The notes: generated from the sequence alone by a model not told the origin. DNA of 64,000 nt from Staphylococcus sp. CAG:324 (GCA_000433035.1 FR890813.1:1-64000), one strand, 5' to 3'; numbered from the stretch's first letter, positions 17,421 to 27,949 are shown. A program made the numbers and translations.

Positions 17421-18926
17421 ATGTTAAAATTTATTTTTCAAAAAATTATGATATTATCAATATTGTTATTGTTTCTTATTACAATTGGTGGTTGCAATAA
17501 GAAACAAACTGAATATTTAACAGAACCTATTGCTATTGTTTATAAAAATGACATTCCTTATATTATCAATTCAAATGATGAACTTTTTGATTTATCCAAA
17601 TATGATAGCATTGTTCCTTATTTTGGGGATATTCTAATTGTCAAAAAGAACAATCATTTTGGTTATATTAAAAATACAGGAGAAGAAATTACTGAATTTA
17701 TTTATGATGAAGCTTATCCTTTTTCTGAAAATAAGGCTGTTGTTGCAATTGAAAACAAATTTTATATAATCAATGAAAATGGTAATACGCTTTATACATT
17801 TGATGATAATATTTCATCACAAAGCTATTTTTCTAATAACTATTTAGTTGTTCATCGAGATAATTATCAAGGATACTTAAAATACGATGAAAATAATAAT
17901 CATTTTTCTCTTTTAATTGATGAACCTATAGATGAAAATACTTCAATTTTAGATTCTAATTTTCAATATGATTATTGTGGTAACTTTTTAAACGGATATG
18001 CAGTTGTGGGAAAAATAAATGAAAATGGTGAATTAAAATATACCCATATCAATGAGGATGGTAAAAGATTATATGATTTAGAATGGGATTTCGCTAATAA
18101 TTTTTATGATGGATATGCTGTAGTAGGAAATTATACAGACTATGAAGTCAAAGTGTATTGTAGTAATGTCAATAGAATTGACGAAGAGGCATCTACTACT
18201 ATAACTACTATGGGCTATATGTATGTTTCACCATCTGGTCAATATCTTGGTACTAAATCTATTCAAGATGATGGAAGTGAGAGTATAGTTCCTCATATTT
18301 ACGCTTTAGCCAATGACTACTCTGACTCTGTTGCACTTGTTGCCAACCTTCTTTTTTGGGTTGATACCTATCATAGTTACCATACATATGATTTTTCAAC
18401 TAATAAATTTTTCTACAATTACGACTTTTTAAATGTTGAAGGTACTCCTCTTTTCGGTAAACCTCTTAATGCACAAAATAATTGGGGTGGGAATTCCTCT
18501 ATTTATAATAGCATTTTTCAACTTGATAATTATTATATTACTACTTTCTATCGCTCATCTTGGTATGTCAAATATACTCCTATTGAGGAATTAAACTGGG
18601 CTGAACCTTTTTTAGAAATAAAGTATGATTTAAAAGAAAATACTAATAACGATTATTTATTAGAACATTATCCTTGGATAGATACTTATTTAAAAAATTT
18701 TACATCAGGTAACCAAGAACCTCTTTATGTTGTCGATACTGTTGTAAATCCTTATTATCTTACAGATTTTAAAAAATCTAAATATTTAGACAATCAATTT
18801 GTCGCAAGGGCACACACATATAGTGGTATGGGGGATAGTTGTGGATTAATTGCCATATCAACTACAAATGATACACTACAATTATCCTATATTATTGCTC
18901 CACTATATGAAAATATTATTTTTTAG
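17421..18926 (+). CDS. WG-repeat lipoprotein
   Basis: A 501-residue lipoprotein with a signal helix and lipobox ending at C25 (ITIGGC). The mature part holds WG-like repeats: HFGYIKNTGEEI followed by FIYDEAYPFSENKAVV near residues 80-110, with further copies around 155 (YQGYLKYDE), 190-205 (FLNGYAVVGKINENGELK) and 225-240 (DGYAVVGNY). WG repeats form beta-propeller-like extracellular binding modules of unknown ligand. An AAGGAG site precedes the ATG, and a promoter lies just upstream. It is followed after 10 bases by two ABC-FtsX transporters, so it is probably their surface partner or cargo. Confidence 0.8.
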   Translation: MLKFIFQKIMILSILLLFLITIGGCNKKQTEYLTEPIAIVYKNDIPYIINSNDELFDLSKYDSIVPYFGDILIVKKNNHFGYIKNTGEEITEFIYDEAYPFSENKAVVAIENKFYIINENGNTLYTFDDNISSQSYFSNNYLVVHRDNYQGYLKYDENNNHFSLLIDEPIDENTSILDSNFQYDYCGNFLNGYAVVGKINENGELKYTHINEDGKRLYDLEWDFANNFYDGYAVVGNYTDYEVKVYCSNVNRIDEEASTTITTMGYMYVSPSGQYLGTKSIQDDGSESIVPHIYALANDYSDSVALVANLLFWVDTYHSYHTYDFSTNKFFYNYDFLNVEGTPLFGKPLNAQNNWGGNSSIYNSIFQLDNYYITTFYRSSWYVKYTPIEELNWAEPFLEIKYDLKENTNNDYLLEHYPWIDTYLKNFTSGNQEPLYVVDTVVNPYYLTDFKKSKYLDNQFVARAHTYSGMGDSCGLIAISTTNDTLQLSYIIAPLYENIIF

Positions 18927-18936
18927 AGGTATTGTA

Positions 18937-21513
18937 ATGATTAGTTTACATAATATTAATAAATTCTATAATTCTGGCACACAAAAATTTCATGCTTTAA
19001 AAGATGTTAATATCGTTTTTCCTGAAAAAGGAATGGTTTTCATAGTTGGAAAAAGTGGTAGTGGTAAATCAACCCTTTTAAATGTAATTGGTGGGATTGA
19101 TTCATATGATTCTGGAGAATTAATCATTGATGGTTTGAATACTAAAAATTTTTCTAGAAATGATTTTAATTCCTATCGCAATTCATATATTGGTTTTATT
19201 TTTCAAGAATTTAATGTCATTAAAAATTTAACTGTCTTTGAAAATATTGCCTTATCTTTACAACTAAAAAATGAAAGTATCAAGGATAACTATGATTTAA
19301 TTATGAATACCATCGAAGTTGTAGGATTAAAAGGTAAAGAAAAAAGAAAAATGAATCAATTATCAGGTGGTGAAAGACAGCGAGTTGCCATTGCTAGAGC
19401 TCTTGTAAAAAATCCTAAAGTGATTATTGCTGATGAACCAACGGGAAATCTTGATAAAAATAATCGTGATATTGTAATGGATATTTTAAAAAACTTGTCA
19501 ACCAATCATTTAGTTTTAATTGTTACTCATGATAAGTTTTTATCAAAAAAATATAGTAATTATGAAATTACTTTAAAAGATGGACAAATAATTCATAATA
19601 CCTTAGAAAATATCAATCATTCTAACAAAGAAGAATTGAATAAAAGAACAAATCTTAATTTAAATCCAATTCAGCCATCTTTTAAAACTCCAATTCTTCT
19701 TTCACTAAAAAGTTTAAAACAAAATCTTATACGTTTTATTTTTATTATTGTCTTTTTTTGTATTTCACTTATTTTTGCCAACACAACTATTAACCTCTAT
19801 TTTTCAAATGCTACCGCTCAATATTCACGTTTTCAAACTGAATATAACAATAAGTACATTACTCTAAGTCGACAACAAACCCTTTATAACCAAACTGTTA
19901 AAACTGGATTTTTCCAAATTGATACGATTAATTATGAAAATTTAATTCGTTCATTTAATCAAGATAATGGTGAAACAGAATCGAATAACAATTATCAATA
20001 CAAAATATATAAAACTTTTAAAAATCCGATTGCAATAAATCAAAATTTAGAAGGTAATTTAGATTTTATTCATTCGGAATCAATTGATAATATTATTGTA
20101 ATTGAAGATTTAACTGAATTTGAAAAAGATTATACTATCATACCGGTTTATAATACATTACCAAATAGTCAAATGCCTATTAGATGTTATATCACTGATT
20201 ATGTTGCTGAATCTCTAATTGCTAATAATTATTTTAATGATACCGTTGATGAAAATTGGAGTAACTATTTTGCTGATAAAACTATCCAGTCAGAAAATTT
20301 AAACAATAAAATCTATATTGAAGGCATCATTGAAACTAACTTTAATGACTTTATAGATGCAGACTTAGACGATCCAAATACATTTGCTAGTTTCACTGAT
20401 AATAAAGCTTTCTATAATTCTCTTTTTTTCAATAGTAGTATTTATGTCAGTGCGGAAAATGCAAACCAATTTGTTTCTACGAATAATATTCAATATACCT
20501 ATGATGATTTTATTTATTCTGCCTTAAACCAAAATGGTATTTTTAACAATATAAAACTTACTAGTTATGGCAATACACTCTCTATTATTAAAGGAAAAAA
20601 ACCAGAAAAGAAAACATCAGATGATGATTTTGAACAAATTGCAATTTCTACAGGCTTACTGGAAAAAGTTTTTCATTATACAGCAGATGAAATACAATTT
20701 GATGAAGATGGTTCAATGGATTATGCTCTATTAAATCCTGAAACAAATACTGCAGCAACTTTCACTTTTTACGGTTACCGAAGGGTAATGGCTAACTTCT
20801 CTTGTCAAGTGGTTGGAATTATTGAAAATGAAGATCCAGTAATTTATTTTTGTAATCCAAATGAAACAAATATGTATTATAATTATCTAAAAACCTCTTT
20901 TTCTGATTATGATAATTCCTCTAAAAATTTTGGTGGCTCACTTACTGTTTTAATTAGTGATAGCGAAGAATCTAATATATCGTTATATCAAGCTTTAAGA
21001 GAAAATAATATTACAATAGATAATTTATCTTATATCAAATTACAAGTGGTAAATCAATTTATAAATGAAAATTTAATACTATTTTTAGGCCTCTTCTTTG
21101 CTCTTTGTGTTTTTAGTATTCTAATGATATTTAATTTTGTTGTTATCACAATTAAAAATAGTACTAAAGATATTGGTATTTATATGTCACTTGGAATGAA
21201 TGGATTTAAGATTTCTTTTATCTACTTATTTCAAATTATAATTGTCAGTACAATTTCATTTATATTATCATTGATAGGAGCCATTATTTTTTTAAACCTG
21301 TTAGATATTAATTTAAGTACTACAGCATCCAATTTAATAAATCAATATTATAATTTAGATATTTTACCAATTGATTTTCAAACTTTTAAAATTACCACAA
21401 GCGGCATTTTGATTTCATTATTAATTGCCTATATTGTTCCAATCTTATCAGTTATCATACCTCTTATCAATTTATCGCGAAAACGACCAATTGATGTGTT
21501 AAAGGTTTCTTAG
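18937..21513 (+). CDS. ABC transporter, ATPase fused to FtsX-type permease (first copy)
   Basis: An 858-residue fusion. Residues 1-220 are a MacB/LolD-like ATPase: Walker A VGKSGSGKST, signature LSGGERQR, Walker B IIADEPTGNLD, switch VTHD. A transmembrane helix follows near residues 265-290, then a large extracellular domain of about 430 residues, and three more helices at the C-terminus in an FtsX layout, ending in a cytoplasmic RKRPIDVLK motif. Such proteins do mechanotransmission or lipoprotein/peptide export rather than classical import. I use the ATG at 18937, behind AGAGGT; the open frame from 18850 overlaps the lipoprotein gene. Confidence 0.88.
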   Translation: MISLHNINKFYNSGTQKFHALKDVNIVFPEKGMVFIVGKSGSGKSTLLNVIGGIDSYDSGELIIDGLNTKNFSRNDFNSYRNSYIGFIFQEFNVIKNLTVFENIALSLQLKNESIKDNYDLIMNTIEVVGLKGKEKRKMNQLSGGERQRVAIARALVKNPKVIIADEPTGNLDKNNRDIVMDILKNLSTNHLVLIVTHDKFLSKKYSNYEITLKDGQIIHNTLENINHSNKEELNKRTNLNLNPIQPSFKTPILLSLKSLKQNLIRFIFIIVFFCISLIFANTTINLYFSNATAQYSRFQTEYNNKYITLSRQQTLYNQTVKTGFFQIDTINYENLIRSFNQDNGETESNNNYQYKIYKTFKNPIAINQNLEGNLDFIHSESIDNIIVIEDLTEFEKDYTIIPVYNTLPNSQMPIRCYITDYVAESLIANNYFNDTVDENWSNYFADKTIQSENLNNKIYIEGIIETNFNDFIDADLDDPNTFASFTDNKAFYNSLFFNSSIYVSAENANQFVSTNNIQYTYDDFIYSALNQNGIFNNIKLTSYGNTLSIIKGKKPEKKTSDDDFEQIAISTGLLEKVFHYTADEIQFDEDGSMDYALLNPETNTAATFTFYGYRRVMANFSCQVVGIIENEDPVIYFCNPNETNMYYNYLKTSFSDYDNSSKNFGGSLTVLISDSEESNISLYQALRENNITIDNLSYIKLQVVNQFINENLILFLGLFFALCVFSILMIFNFVVITIKNSTKDIGIYMSLGMNGFKISFIYLFQIIIVSTISFILSLIGAIIFLNLLDINLSTTASNLINQYYNLDILPIDFQTFKITTSGILISLLIAYIVPILSVIIPLINLSRKRPIDVLKVS

Positions 21514-21525
21514 GAGGCATTTCTA

Positions 21526-23994
21526 ATGATAAAATTAATAAATGTTAATAAATATTATCAATCAGGTAATGACAAGGTTCATGTTATTCGTAATTTAAAT
21601 TATGAATTTCCTGATACAGGACTTATCTTCATTTTAGGTCCTAGCGGTTCTGGTAAATCTACTTTATTAAATTTATTAGGTGGACTAGATAAACCCGATA
21701 GTGGTGAAATTTGGATTGAAAATCGAGAGATATCTTCTTTTAATAAAAAAGAACATAATTATTATTTAAATAGTTATCTTGGATTTGTTTTTCAAGAATA
21801 TAATATTTTAAAAGATTTAAATCTTAAAGAAAATATTAGTCTTTCATTAGAAATTCAAGGTATAAAAACAAAAATAGCAAAAAGAAAAATTAATAAAATT
21901 ATTGAGGAAGTAGAATTAACAGGTCTTGAAAAACGTAAAGTTAGTCAACTATCAGGTGGTCAAAAACAAAGAATTGCCATTGCTAGAGCCCTTGTGAAAG
22001 AACCGAATCTTATTATTGCAGATGAACCTACAGGTAACTTAGATAGCGAAACTAGTAATAAAATTTTTGAGTTGTTTAAAAAATTATCAAAAAATCGATT
22101 AATTATAATTGTTACTCATGATGAAGAATCTGCTAATCTCTATGGTGATGATATTTTAAAAATTGATACTGCAAGTATTGACCAACAAGATGATAATAAA
22201 AGCAATAATTTAAATGAGGAAACTACAAATTCTATTGATTTACAATTTAAACATAAATTGATATTGGAAAAAACCAAAATTCCTCTTAAAACAATCTTTA
22301 AACTCTCCTTTAAAAATATTTGGCAAAAAAAATTACGGTATCTTTTAATGTTTATTATCACGATTATAAGTCTTACCTTTTTAGCCTTTTCCATAGAATT
22401 AAATGGTGATAAATTATATCAGAATGTTTATACAACAATTAATAATAACGTAAACTATGCAGATATCTATCAACTTAGTCCAAATAGTTCAATTAATACC
22501 GAAAAAGATTTTTATTCAAAATACAAAAAAGGAGAACTAATGGATAATGCTTATGGCGTTATTAAAAATTTTGCTTCTGATTTGACCCTTCACAAATATC
22601 AAACAGTTTCAATCAATTATGCTAAATATGGTTTAGAAAAGGCAAATTTTCTTTATAATGGTATTCTAAACACAATCATTTATTATGATGAAACAAATAC
22701 CTATAATTTATTAGCTGGAAAATTACCTCATCCTGATAAACCTGAAATTCTTATTACTGATTTTATCTTAGATGCGCTTAAACATTTCGGAATTGTGGAT
22801 TCTAATTCAACAATTTATAGCATTTTAAATCAATATATTGATTTAGGCTATTCTACCAATTTTAAGATTGTAGGGGTAATTGAAACAAATTACAAAAAAT
22901 GGATGCACCTTTCTAGATATAAACCAAATTATGTCATTGATGAATATGATAAATCTATGCAAGGATTTAAGTATGACTATTTAATTATGAATTCTATTAT
23001 TGTCGGTGATACCTATTATTACTATATTTTGAACGACTCTTTTCAAAATAATAAAATAAAAATCAATTCTTATGAATTAGAAGAAAGTACAGTTGTTAGT
23101 TACCAAAACCAAGAAATTACAATTGGTAATGCTCCTGTTAATCCCGATGAAATTGTAATCCCTCGTGTTTATGGTGGCAAAGTTTTTAATATTAACAATT
23201 TTGAATATTATTCAGATAGATGGATTTTACAAAATATCATCAATACTACTCCTGCCACTTATGTTGATGTATCAACAAAATTTAACGAAATTCAAACTGA
23301 TACGGGAAATTTTGACATCACTTCAATAGGTCAATTTAAGGTTGTTGGCTTTACTTCTTCTCGTGATTTTTTACTATCTAGCATTGGTTATGATAATTAT
23401 AATAATGTTATTCAAGAGGCAAAAAGCAATCATGATCAAGAAAAAATTGTTGTTGAGTTATCTAATAATCCTGCTACTGCTTTAAAACAATTTAATCAAT
23501 TATATAATAATGACTATCACTTTATTATAGATGTTTTTCATTATCAATCATATATTGAAAGTTATAATGTTGATCCAATGATTAATTTTGTCTCTAAAGG
23601 TGGCTTAATTTTCTTTACGATTTTAGCAATCGGTATTATGTGGACGATTATTTCCATTGAAATTGTCGATTCGCGTAAAGAAATTGGAATTATGCGTTCT
23701 ATTGGATTAAGTGGAAGTAAAGTTTCTTTACTATTTATTATTCAATCTTTATGTATCAATTTATTGGCCTATTTTGTATCCATCCCTATTGCAATGCAAT
23801 TTATTGAATTATATGGTCGTAATATAACCGATCCTTTAGGAGAAATTAGTTTATCACTATATACCCTTACCTATCGCTCACCGATTATTTTACTCCTATT
23901 TACGATAATAGTTACATTTATTTCTACTTTCATTCCATTAATAAAAATTATGTCAAAAAAAATTATTAATATCATTAATGAAAGAGATAATTAA
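21526..23994 (+). CDS. ABC transporter, ATPase fused to FtsX-type permease (second copy)
   Basis: An 822-residue protein with the same layout as its neighbour: ATPase in residues 1-220 (GPSGSGKST, LSGGQKQR, IIADEPTGNLD, VTHD), one helix near 270-290, a large extracellular region, and three C-terminal helices. The conserved helix-flanking segment VDSRKEIGIMRSIGLSGSKV is the FtsX signature. The gene starts 12 bases after the first copy with an AGGAGG site. Because each protein holds one ATPase and one four-helix permease unit, the pair could form a heterodimeric pump; this is inference. Confidence 0.88.
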   Translation: MIKLINVNKYYQSGNDKVHVIRNLNYEFPDTGLIFILGPSGSGKSTLLNLLGGLDKPDSGEIWIENREISSFNKKEHNYYLNSYLGFVFQEYNILKDLNLKENISLSLEIQGIKTKIAKRKINKIIEEVELTGLEKRKVSQLSGGQKQRIAIARALVKEPNLIIADEPTGNLDSETSNKIFELFKKLSKNRLIIIVTHDEESANLYGDDILKIDTASIDQQDDNKSNNLNEETTNSIDLQFKHKLILEKTKIPLKTIFKLSFKNIWQKKLRYLLMFIITIISLTFLAFSIELNGDKLYQNVYTTINNNVNYADIYQLSPNSSINTEKDFYSKYKKGELMDNAYGVIKNFASDLTLHKYQTVSINYAKYGLEKANFLYNGILNTIIYYDETNTYNLLAGKLPHPDKPEILITDFILDALKHFGIVDSNSTIYSILNQYIDLGYSTNFKIVGVIETNYKKWMHLSRYKPNYVIDEYDKSMQGFKYDYLIMNSIIVGDTYYYYILNDSFQNNKIKINSYELEESTVVSYQNQEITIGNAPVNPDEIVIPRVYGGKVFNINNFEYYSDRWILQNIINTTPATYVDVSTKFNEIQTDTGNFDITSIGQFKVVGFTSSRDFLLSSIGYDNYNNVIQEAKSNHDQEKIVVELSNNPATALKQFNQLYNNDYHFIIDVFHYQSYIESYNVDPMINFVSKGGLIFFTILAIGIMWTIISIEIVDSRKEIGIMRSIGLSGSKVSLLFIIQSLCINLLAYFVSIPIAMQFIELYGRNITDPLGEISLSLYTLTYRSPIILLLFTIIVTFISTFIPLIKIMSKKIINIINERDN

Positions 23995-24043
23995 AAAAGT
24001 ATTAATCACATTGAAATTAATCAATTTGTGATTAATACTTTTT
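23994..24043. terminator. Bidirectional terminator
   Basis: A long inverted repeat (17-base arms AAAAAGTATTAATCACA and complement, extended by ATTGA/TCAAT) immediately after the second ABC gene. It also lies just past the end of the convergent AEC transporter gene. Confidence 0.88.
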
Positions 24044-24046
24044 ATT

Positions 24047-25102
24047 TTAAAAAATTGGTAACAATACTACTACTTTGACAATTATAAATAAAATTGGAAA
24101 AGTTAAAATTGATAAAAGGGTTGATAAAAAACATACTCTACTCGATAATTCCATTTCATTATTAAATTTAGAACAATATGTACTTACAACAGCCGATAGA
24201 GGTGCGCCGAAACCAATGACCATTATCATAATTGTATATTCATCAAAATTAATAATATTTACCATTTGTAATACTATTAAAAATAACAATGTCATTATGG
24301 GAATAATAATCGTTCTTGCAATTGCAATCAACCATGAATACTTATCCTTAAAAGCTTCTTTAATATGAGCTTCTCCTAAAATACAACCTATTATCATCAT
24401 AGCAAGTGGAGTAGTTAACTTTTCCGCTGTTGAAATAATCATATAAATTCCCGGTAAAGTTTTATCAATTCTAAAAATAGAAAAATATTCATCATCAATA
24501 TTAGCTTTTGGCATAATTTCTTGTGTAACCCATATAAATAGACCAATTGCCATAGAAATCATGATAGGATTTAAAAAAATGCTTTTTAAAGTAAACTTTA
24601 TTTTTTCTTTGTTAAATTTCAGTTTAGAAATAGCAAAATAACAATAAATATACAGAATCAATCGAAATGATAAAGTCATCATATTAGCAGGTATCATTAT
24701 TTTTGAATATGAATCACTATATATTGTCTTTAAAACAGGAATAGAAAAAAATGTCAACTGTCCAACAGCCATAAAAATTGAAATAACAATTCTTTTGGAT
24801 TGATCTATTTTAAATAAAACCAAATGACCCATCATAATAAAAATAATATAAAATAATAATGAAATGATGAAAACTAAAAAATTATCTATAAAATGAGCAC
24901 TATTAAACTCTGTCATGAATGCTGAAAAAGCCATTGCTGGCAGAGCTATTTTTAAAACAATAATCGTTAGAAATTCCTTACCATTATTATTTATAATATT
25001 TTTTCTTCTTAAGATAAATCCTACAAAAATAAAACTTAATGATGTAAATATCGCACCTACAAAGTTTTCATCTGTTAAGATATCCATTATTATTTTTATC
25101 AT
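24047..25102 (-). CDS. AEC family transporter (auxin efflux carrier-like)
   Basis: A 351-residue membrane protein with about ten hydrophobic helices in two halves. The first half has the family's KIALPAMAFSAF segment (near residue 50), and the second half has TTPLAMMIIGCILGEA and GFGAPLSAVVSTYCSKF, the repeated crossover motifs of the PF03547 family. Bacterial members export or import small organic acids such as malate; the substrate here is not deducible. I place the start at ATG 25102 with GGGTGAT 5 bases upstream rather than the GTG at 25111. It appears to be a single-gene unit. Confidence 0.88.
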   Translation of the reverse strand: MIKIIMDILTDENFVGAIFTSLSFIFVGFILRRKNIINNNGKEFLTIIVLKIALPAMAFSAFMTEFNSAHFIDNFLVFIISLLFYIIFIMMGHLVLFKIDQSKRIVISIFMAVGQLTFFSIPVLKTIYSDSYSKIMIPANMMTLSFRLILYIYCYFAISKLKFNKEKIKFTLKSIFLNPIMISMAIGLFIWVTQEIMPKANIDDEYFSIFRIDKTLPGIYMIISTAEKLTTPLAMMIIGCILGEAHIKEAFKDKYSWLIAIARTIIIPIMTLLFLIVLQMVNIINFDEYTIMIMVIGFGAPLSAVVSTYCSKFNNEMELSSRVCFLSTLLSILTFPILFIIVKVVVLLPIF

Positions 25103-25267
25103 GATTATCACCCTATGATTCGTATTCTATTGTAAATTTTTATATTTACTATCTTTTTTACCAAATATAAAAAGGATTAAGCAAGTATGTTTGGTTTTAC
25201 TATATTTTCATTTCTATCATTTTGATAAAGAATTGCATCAATATGAAAAATATCTACTTCAATATTT

Positions 25268-26176
25268 TTATTTACTATTCATTTCTTCTTGCTTTTTTAA
25301 TAATTTTATTTTTTTAGTACTATTAACAATCATAAATAAACCGATTGCAATGACTCCTAAACTCACAACACTTCCGGTTACAATATTCATAGTTAACATT
25401 TTAGAATCACTAGAAAAAGTAGCTATTAAAGCAACTTGTAATGATAAAATTGATACAGCCGCATCTGCTAAGTTAATATTTTTAAGTGACTGCCAAATAG
25501 GTTGACAATATTTTTGAACCTTAATGATATTGCATATAGCTATGATTATTTTATAAAACGTATAGGTAGATACAACATATATTAACAGACCAGCATAGAC
25601 ATGATATTTATTTGAAAATATCATTTGACCAATTGAAACACCAAGTGCGGGTGTTATAATTAAAAATTCAATACCTATATTTCGATATGTTTTCCATTTT
25701 TCTATTTCATCTATGTTAGAGTGATATGATTTAAAAATTTTACGATCTTTTTTTATGGCACTATATCGCATAAAGCCTAAAATTGAATGATATGCCGAAA
25801 GAGATGCATACCATATAGATTTACCAATTATTGCCATAACTCCTTCAAAAATAGCATAGGATGCATTAATCGCAAAAGAAATATTGGTTGATATTGTAAT
25901 TCGAAAGCCATAATCATTGATAAACTTTCTCGTAAAAGTATATTTATTTAAAAACTGAATAATCGCTTGTTTTATTTGTTTTGAAAAATGAATTAATGTA
26001 TAAATTGAATAACCAAAAGCAATTGCTGTAAAAACATATACTATATTACTAATTAAATCAGAAAAGTCTATATTTAATAGTAAAATAGAAAGGATAACTA
26101 AACAAATAGTTATAAAGTATACAATAAATAGCAATATTTTAGGTGGATGAATTAAGTTTTTCCAAATTTTTTTCAT
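25268..26176 (-). CDS. Unrecognised multi-pass membrane protein
   Basis: I do not recognise this 302-residue protein. It has a basic N-terminus and about seven or eight hydrophobic segments (near residues 12-40, 45-65, 90-115, 120-140, 165-190, 195-220, 240-290), with a conserved-looking DAAVSILSLQVALIATFS stretch near residue 240 and a basic C-terminus. No transporter signature or catalytic motif is visible. The ATG at 26176 has GAGG 9 bases upstream and is preferred over ATG 26191. It is separated from the AEC gene by 165 bases and from upstream genes by nearly 500. Confidence 0.75.
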   Translation of the reverse strand: MKKIWKNLIHPPKILLFIVYFITICLVILSILLLNIDFSDLISNIVYVFTAIAFGYSIYTLIHFSKQIKQAIIQFLNKYTFTRKFINDYGFRITISTNISFAINASYAIFEGVMAIIGKSIWYASLSAYHSILGFMRYSAIKKDRKIFKSYHSNIDEIEKWKTYRNIGIEFLIITPALGVSIGQMIFSNKYHVYAGLLIYVVSTYTFYKIIIAICNIIKVQKYCQPIWQSLKNINLADAAVSILSLQVALIATFSSDSKMLTMNIVTGSVVSLGVIAIGLFMIVNSTKKIKLLKKQEEMNSK

Positions 26177-26191
26177 ACTTTTATGCCTCAT

Positions 26192-26658
26192 TTTCCAATC
26201 TAATAGTATTATATAATTTTTATGCTCATATTGATAGTAAAAATTGATTTTACTAGTAATTTTCTAAGTTTTCTCAATATTATTATTCAGTGAATGAAAA
26301 AATTTTTATATTTCATTAAGAAATTTGAATAGATGAAACCATATTCTATAGGATGGTAAATTTATAGTAAATAACATAGCTAACTAGAAGCACCTTATCT
26401 ATATCAAAAGTTAGCCTCATAGTAATGGGCATCTTTTCAATTATCTATATTTCATATCCTTCAAAATTAAAATGATTAAATCTTTTTAATTGAATATCTA
26501 ATAATTATTTTTTGTCTTTTATATGTCATTTTTTAAGATTATAAAATGCTTTCTGTTCTTTTTTAAATTAAAGAACACTATTGACACCTTATTAAATAGA
26601 TAATTTTTTTATTGTTATCTTATCTAACTTTCCATATTATAATTCTTCTCATTGCTTT
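26192..26658. other. Long intergenic stretch without a recognised gene
   Basis: I see no open frame with a ribosome binding site and no RNA gene here. There is only a weak 7-base inverted repeat (GCTAACT at 26379 / AGTTAGC at 26409), too short and widely spaced to call. The downstream part is a plain AT-rich spacer before the DUF1697 gene's 3' end. Confidence 0.5.
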
Positions 26659-27198
26659 TTACATTTCAACTATTTTTTTAATGGTAGTGGCCGTTCTAAT
26701 TGTCAATTTATCCTTAATACTTTTGCTTGCTGTCTTTGTCCACCAATTTGTTTTTTGATACTCTTTTAGACAAAAAGACCAAAATATTGCTTTTTTATAG
26801 TTTTTAATTCTTTCCAAACCCTTTTTGGGCTCTCCTATCTCACCAAATACTTCAGAAAATGTTAGTGGAGGCATAATAAAAATTAAATTATCATAAATTT
26901 CCTTATTTTTATTATCCCACCATTCTGGTGCATTTTGTAGAATATCTTTCAATTCTTCTTTAGATATGATTAAAACTGGAATATCTAAATTAAATTTATT
27001 TTTTATCATCATTTCAATGTGTTTTGTCAGACTTTCCATATTATCTTCATTGCTTGAAAAAATTACATTTCCACTATTCAAATATGTCTTAACCTCTTTA
27101 AACCCAAATTCTTCAAAAATTGTTTTTAATTGCACCATTGAAATTTTATTTTTTCCACCTATATTAACACCACGTAAAAGTGCAATATGTTTCTTCAT
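26659..27198 (-). CDS. DUF1697 family protein
   Basis: A 179-residue protein with the DUF1697 opening KHIALLRGVNIGGKNKISM, the LNSGNVIF strand near residue 45 and a C-terminal region ending in WTKTASKS and TIRTATTIKK, all typical of the family. Members are small cytoplasmic alpha/beta proteins without an assigned reaction. The start at 27198 follows GGAGG by 11 bases; the longer frame from a TTG at 27216 runs across that site. It is a single-gene unit. Confidence 0.85.
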   Translation of the reverse strand: MKKHIALLRGVNIGGKNKISMVQLKTIFEEFGFKEVKTYLNSGNVIFSSNEDNMESLTKHIEMMIKNKFNLDIPVLIISKEELKDILQNAPEWWDNKNKEIYDNLIFIMPPLTFSEVFGEIGEPKKGLERIKNYKKAIFWSFCLKEYQKTNWWTKTASKSIKDKLTIRTATTIKKIVEM

Positions 27199-27363
27199 AT
27201 TTATTGATTCCTCCAATTTAGTTCATATCCAATACTTAATACTCTATACCCCATAATGAATCACAAAACATCCAAATCTAAATAAGTTTATAACCAAAAT
27301 ATTGATAAAATCATTTATTTTAAATGACTTTTATCTTTAGTAAACCCCAATTTCTCTTCTCAC

Positions 27364-27828
27364 TCAATAATTTAGTAGTTTTTTTAAATCCATAATGGAA
27401 ACATCCATTTTGATGGATATTTCTTCTATTGTCATACCAGCATTCAAAAAACGCTGTATTACCATCTTCATATTTTCACCTACTTCTATAAGGTGTCCAT
27501 CCAAATCATAAAAACGAATTACACGCTGACCCCAACTATGTTCGGTGACTTCTCCTAAATAGTCAATGTTGGGATATTTTTTCAATTTATGAATAAAACC
27601 ATCAAAATCATCTTCTTCAAATACAATTTCTACATTATTAGATTTTTTCCCTATATTTTCTTTTGCAATACCAATAAGCCAATCAAAATCTTGTTGCAAT
27701 GCTAGACCGCAAGTAAAAGTGATATTTCTTCCATAATCTTGATAGACCTTTAGCCCAAATAGGCTTTCATAAAATTTTCTTGCAAGATTGATATTAGTTA
27801 CAGAAATAACAGTACAAATATATTTCAT
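27364..27828 (-). CDS. VOC (glyoxalase/bleomycin-resistance fold) protein with C-terminal tail
   Basis: A 154-residue protein: residues 1-120 form a vicinal-oxygen-chelate module (CTVISVTNINLARKFYESLFGLKV at the start, FYDLDGHLIEVGE at the end, supplying a likely metal Glu). The last 35 residues (RFLNAGMTIEEISIKMDVS) look like a small helical, HTH-like tail found in one VOC subgroup. The reaction is unknown. Two adjacent ATG codons (27831 and 27828) follow GGAG; I take 27828 for its spacing of 6. The stop codon is TGA, which supports standard code use here. Confidence 0.82.
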   Translation of the reverse strand: MKYICTVISVTNINLARKFYESLFGLKVYQDYGRNITFTCGLALQQDFDWLIGIAKENIGKKSNNVEIVFEEDDFDGFIHKLKKYPNIDYLGEVTEHSWGQRVIRFYDLDGHLIEVGENMKMVIQRFLNAGMTIEEISIKMDVSIMDLKKLLNY

Positions 27829-27949
27829 CATTTTCTCCATTCAAAAAAGTTGTTTTATATAATCTAATGGTTATAAGTATTTCTATAAAATACTTGAAAA
27901 CATCTTAATTCAGAAATTTTTTAATCACAAAAAAATCAAATACTATTTT

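Noticed and set aside
26371..26420. Inverted repeat GCTAACT/AGTTAGC as an operator or terminator
   Set aside because: Only seven bases long with a spacing of more than 20, no T tract and no adjacent gene start.
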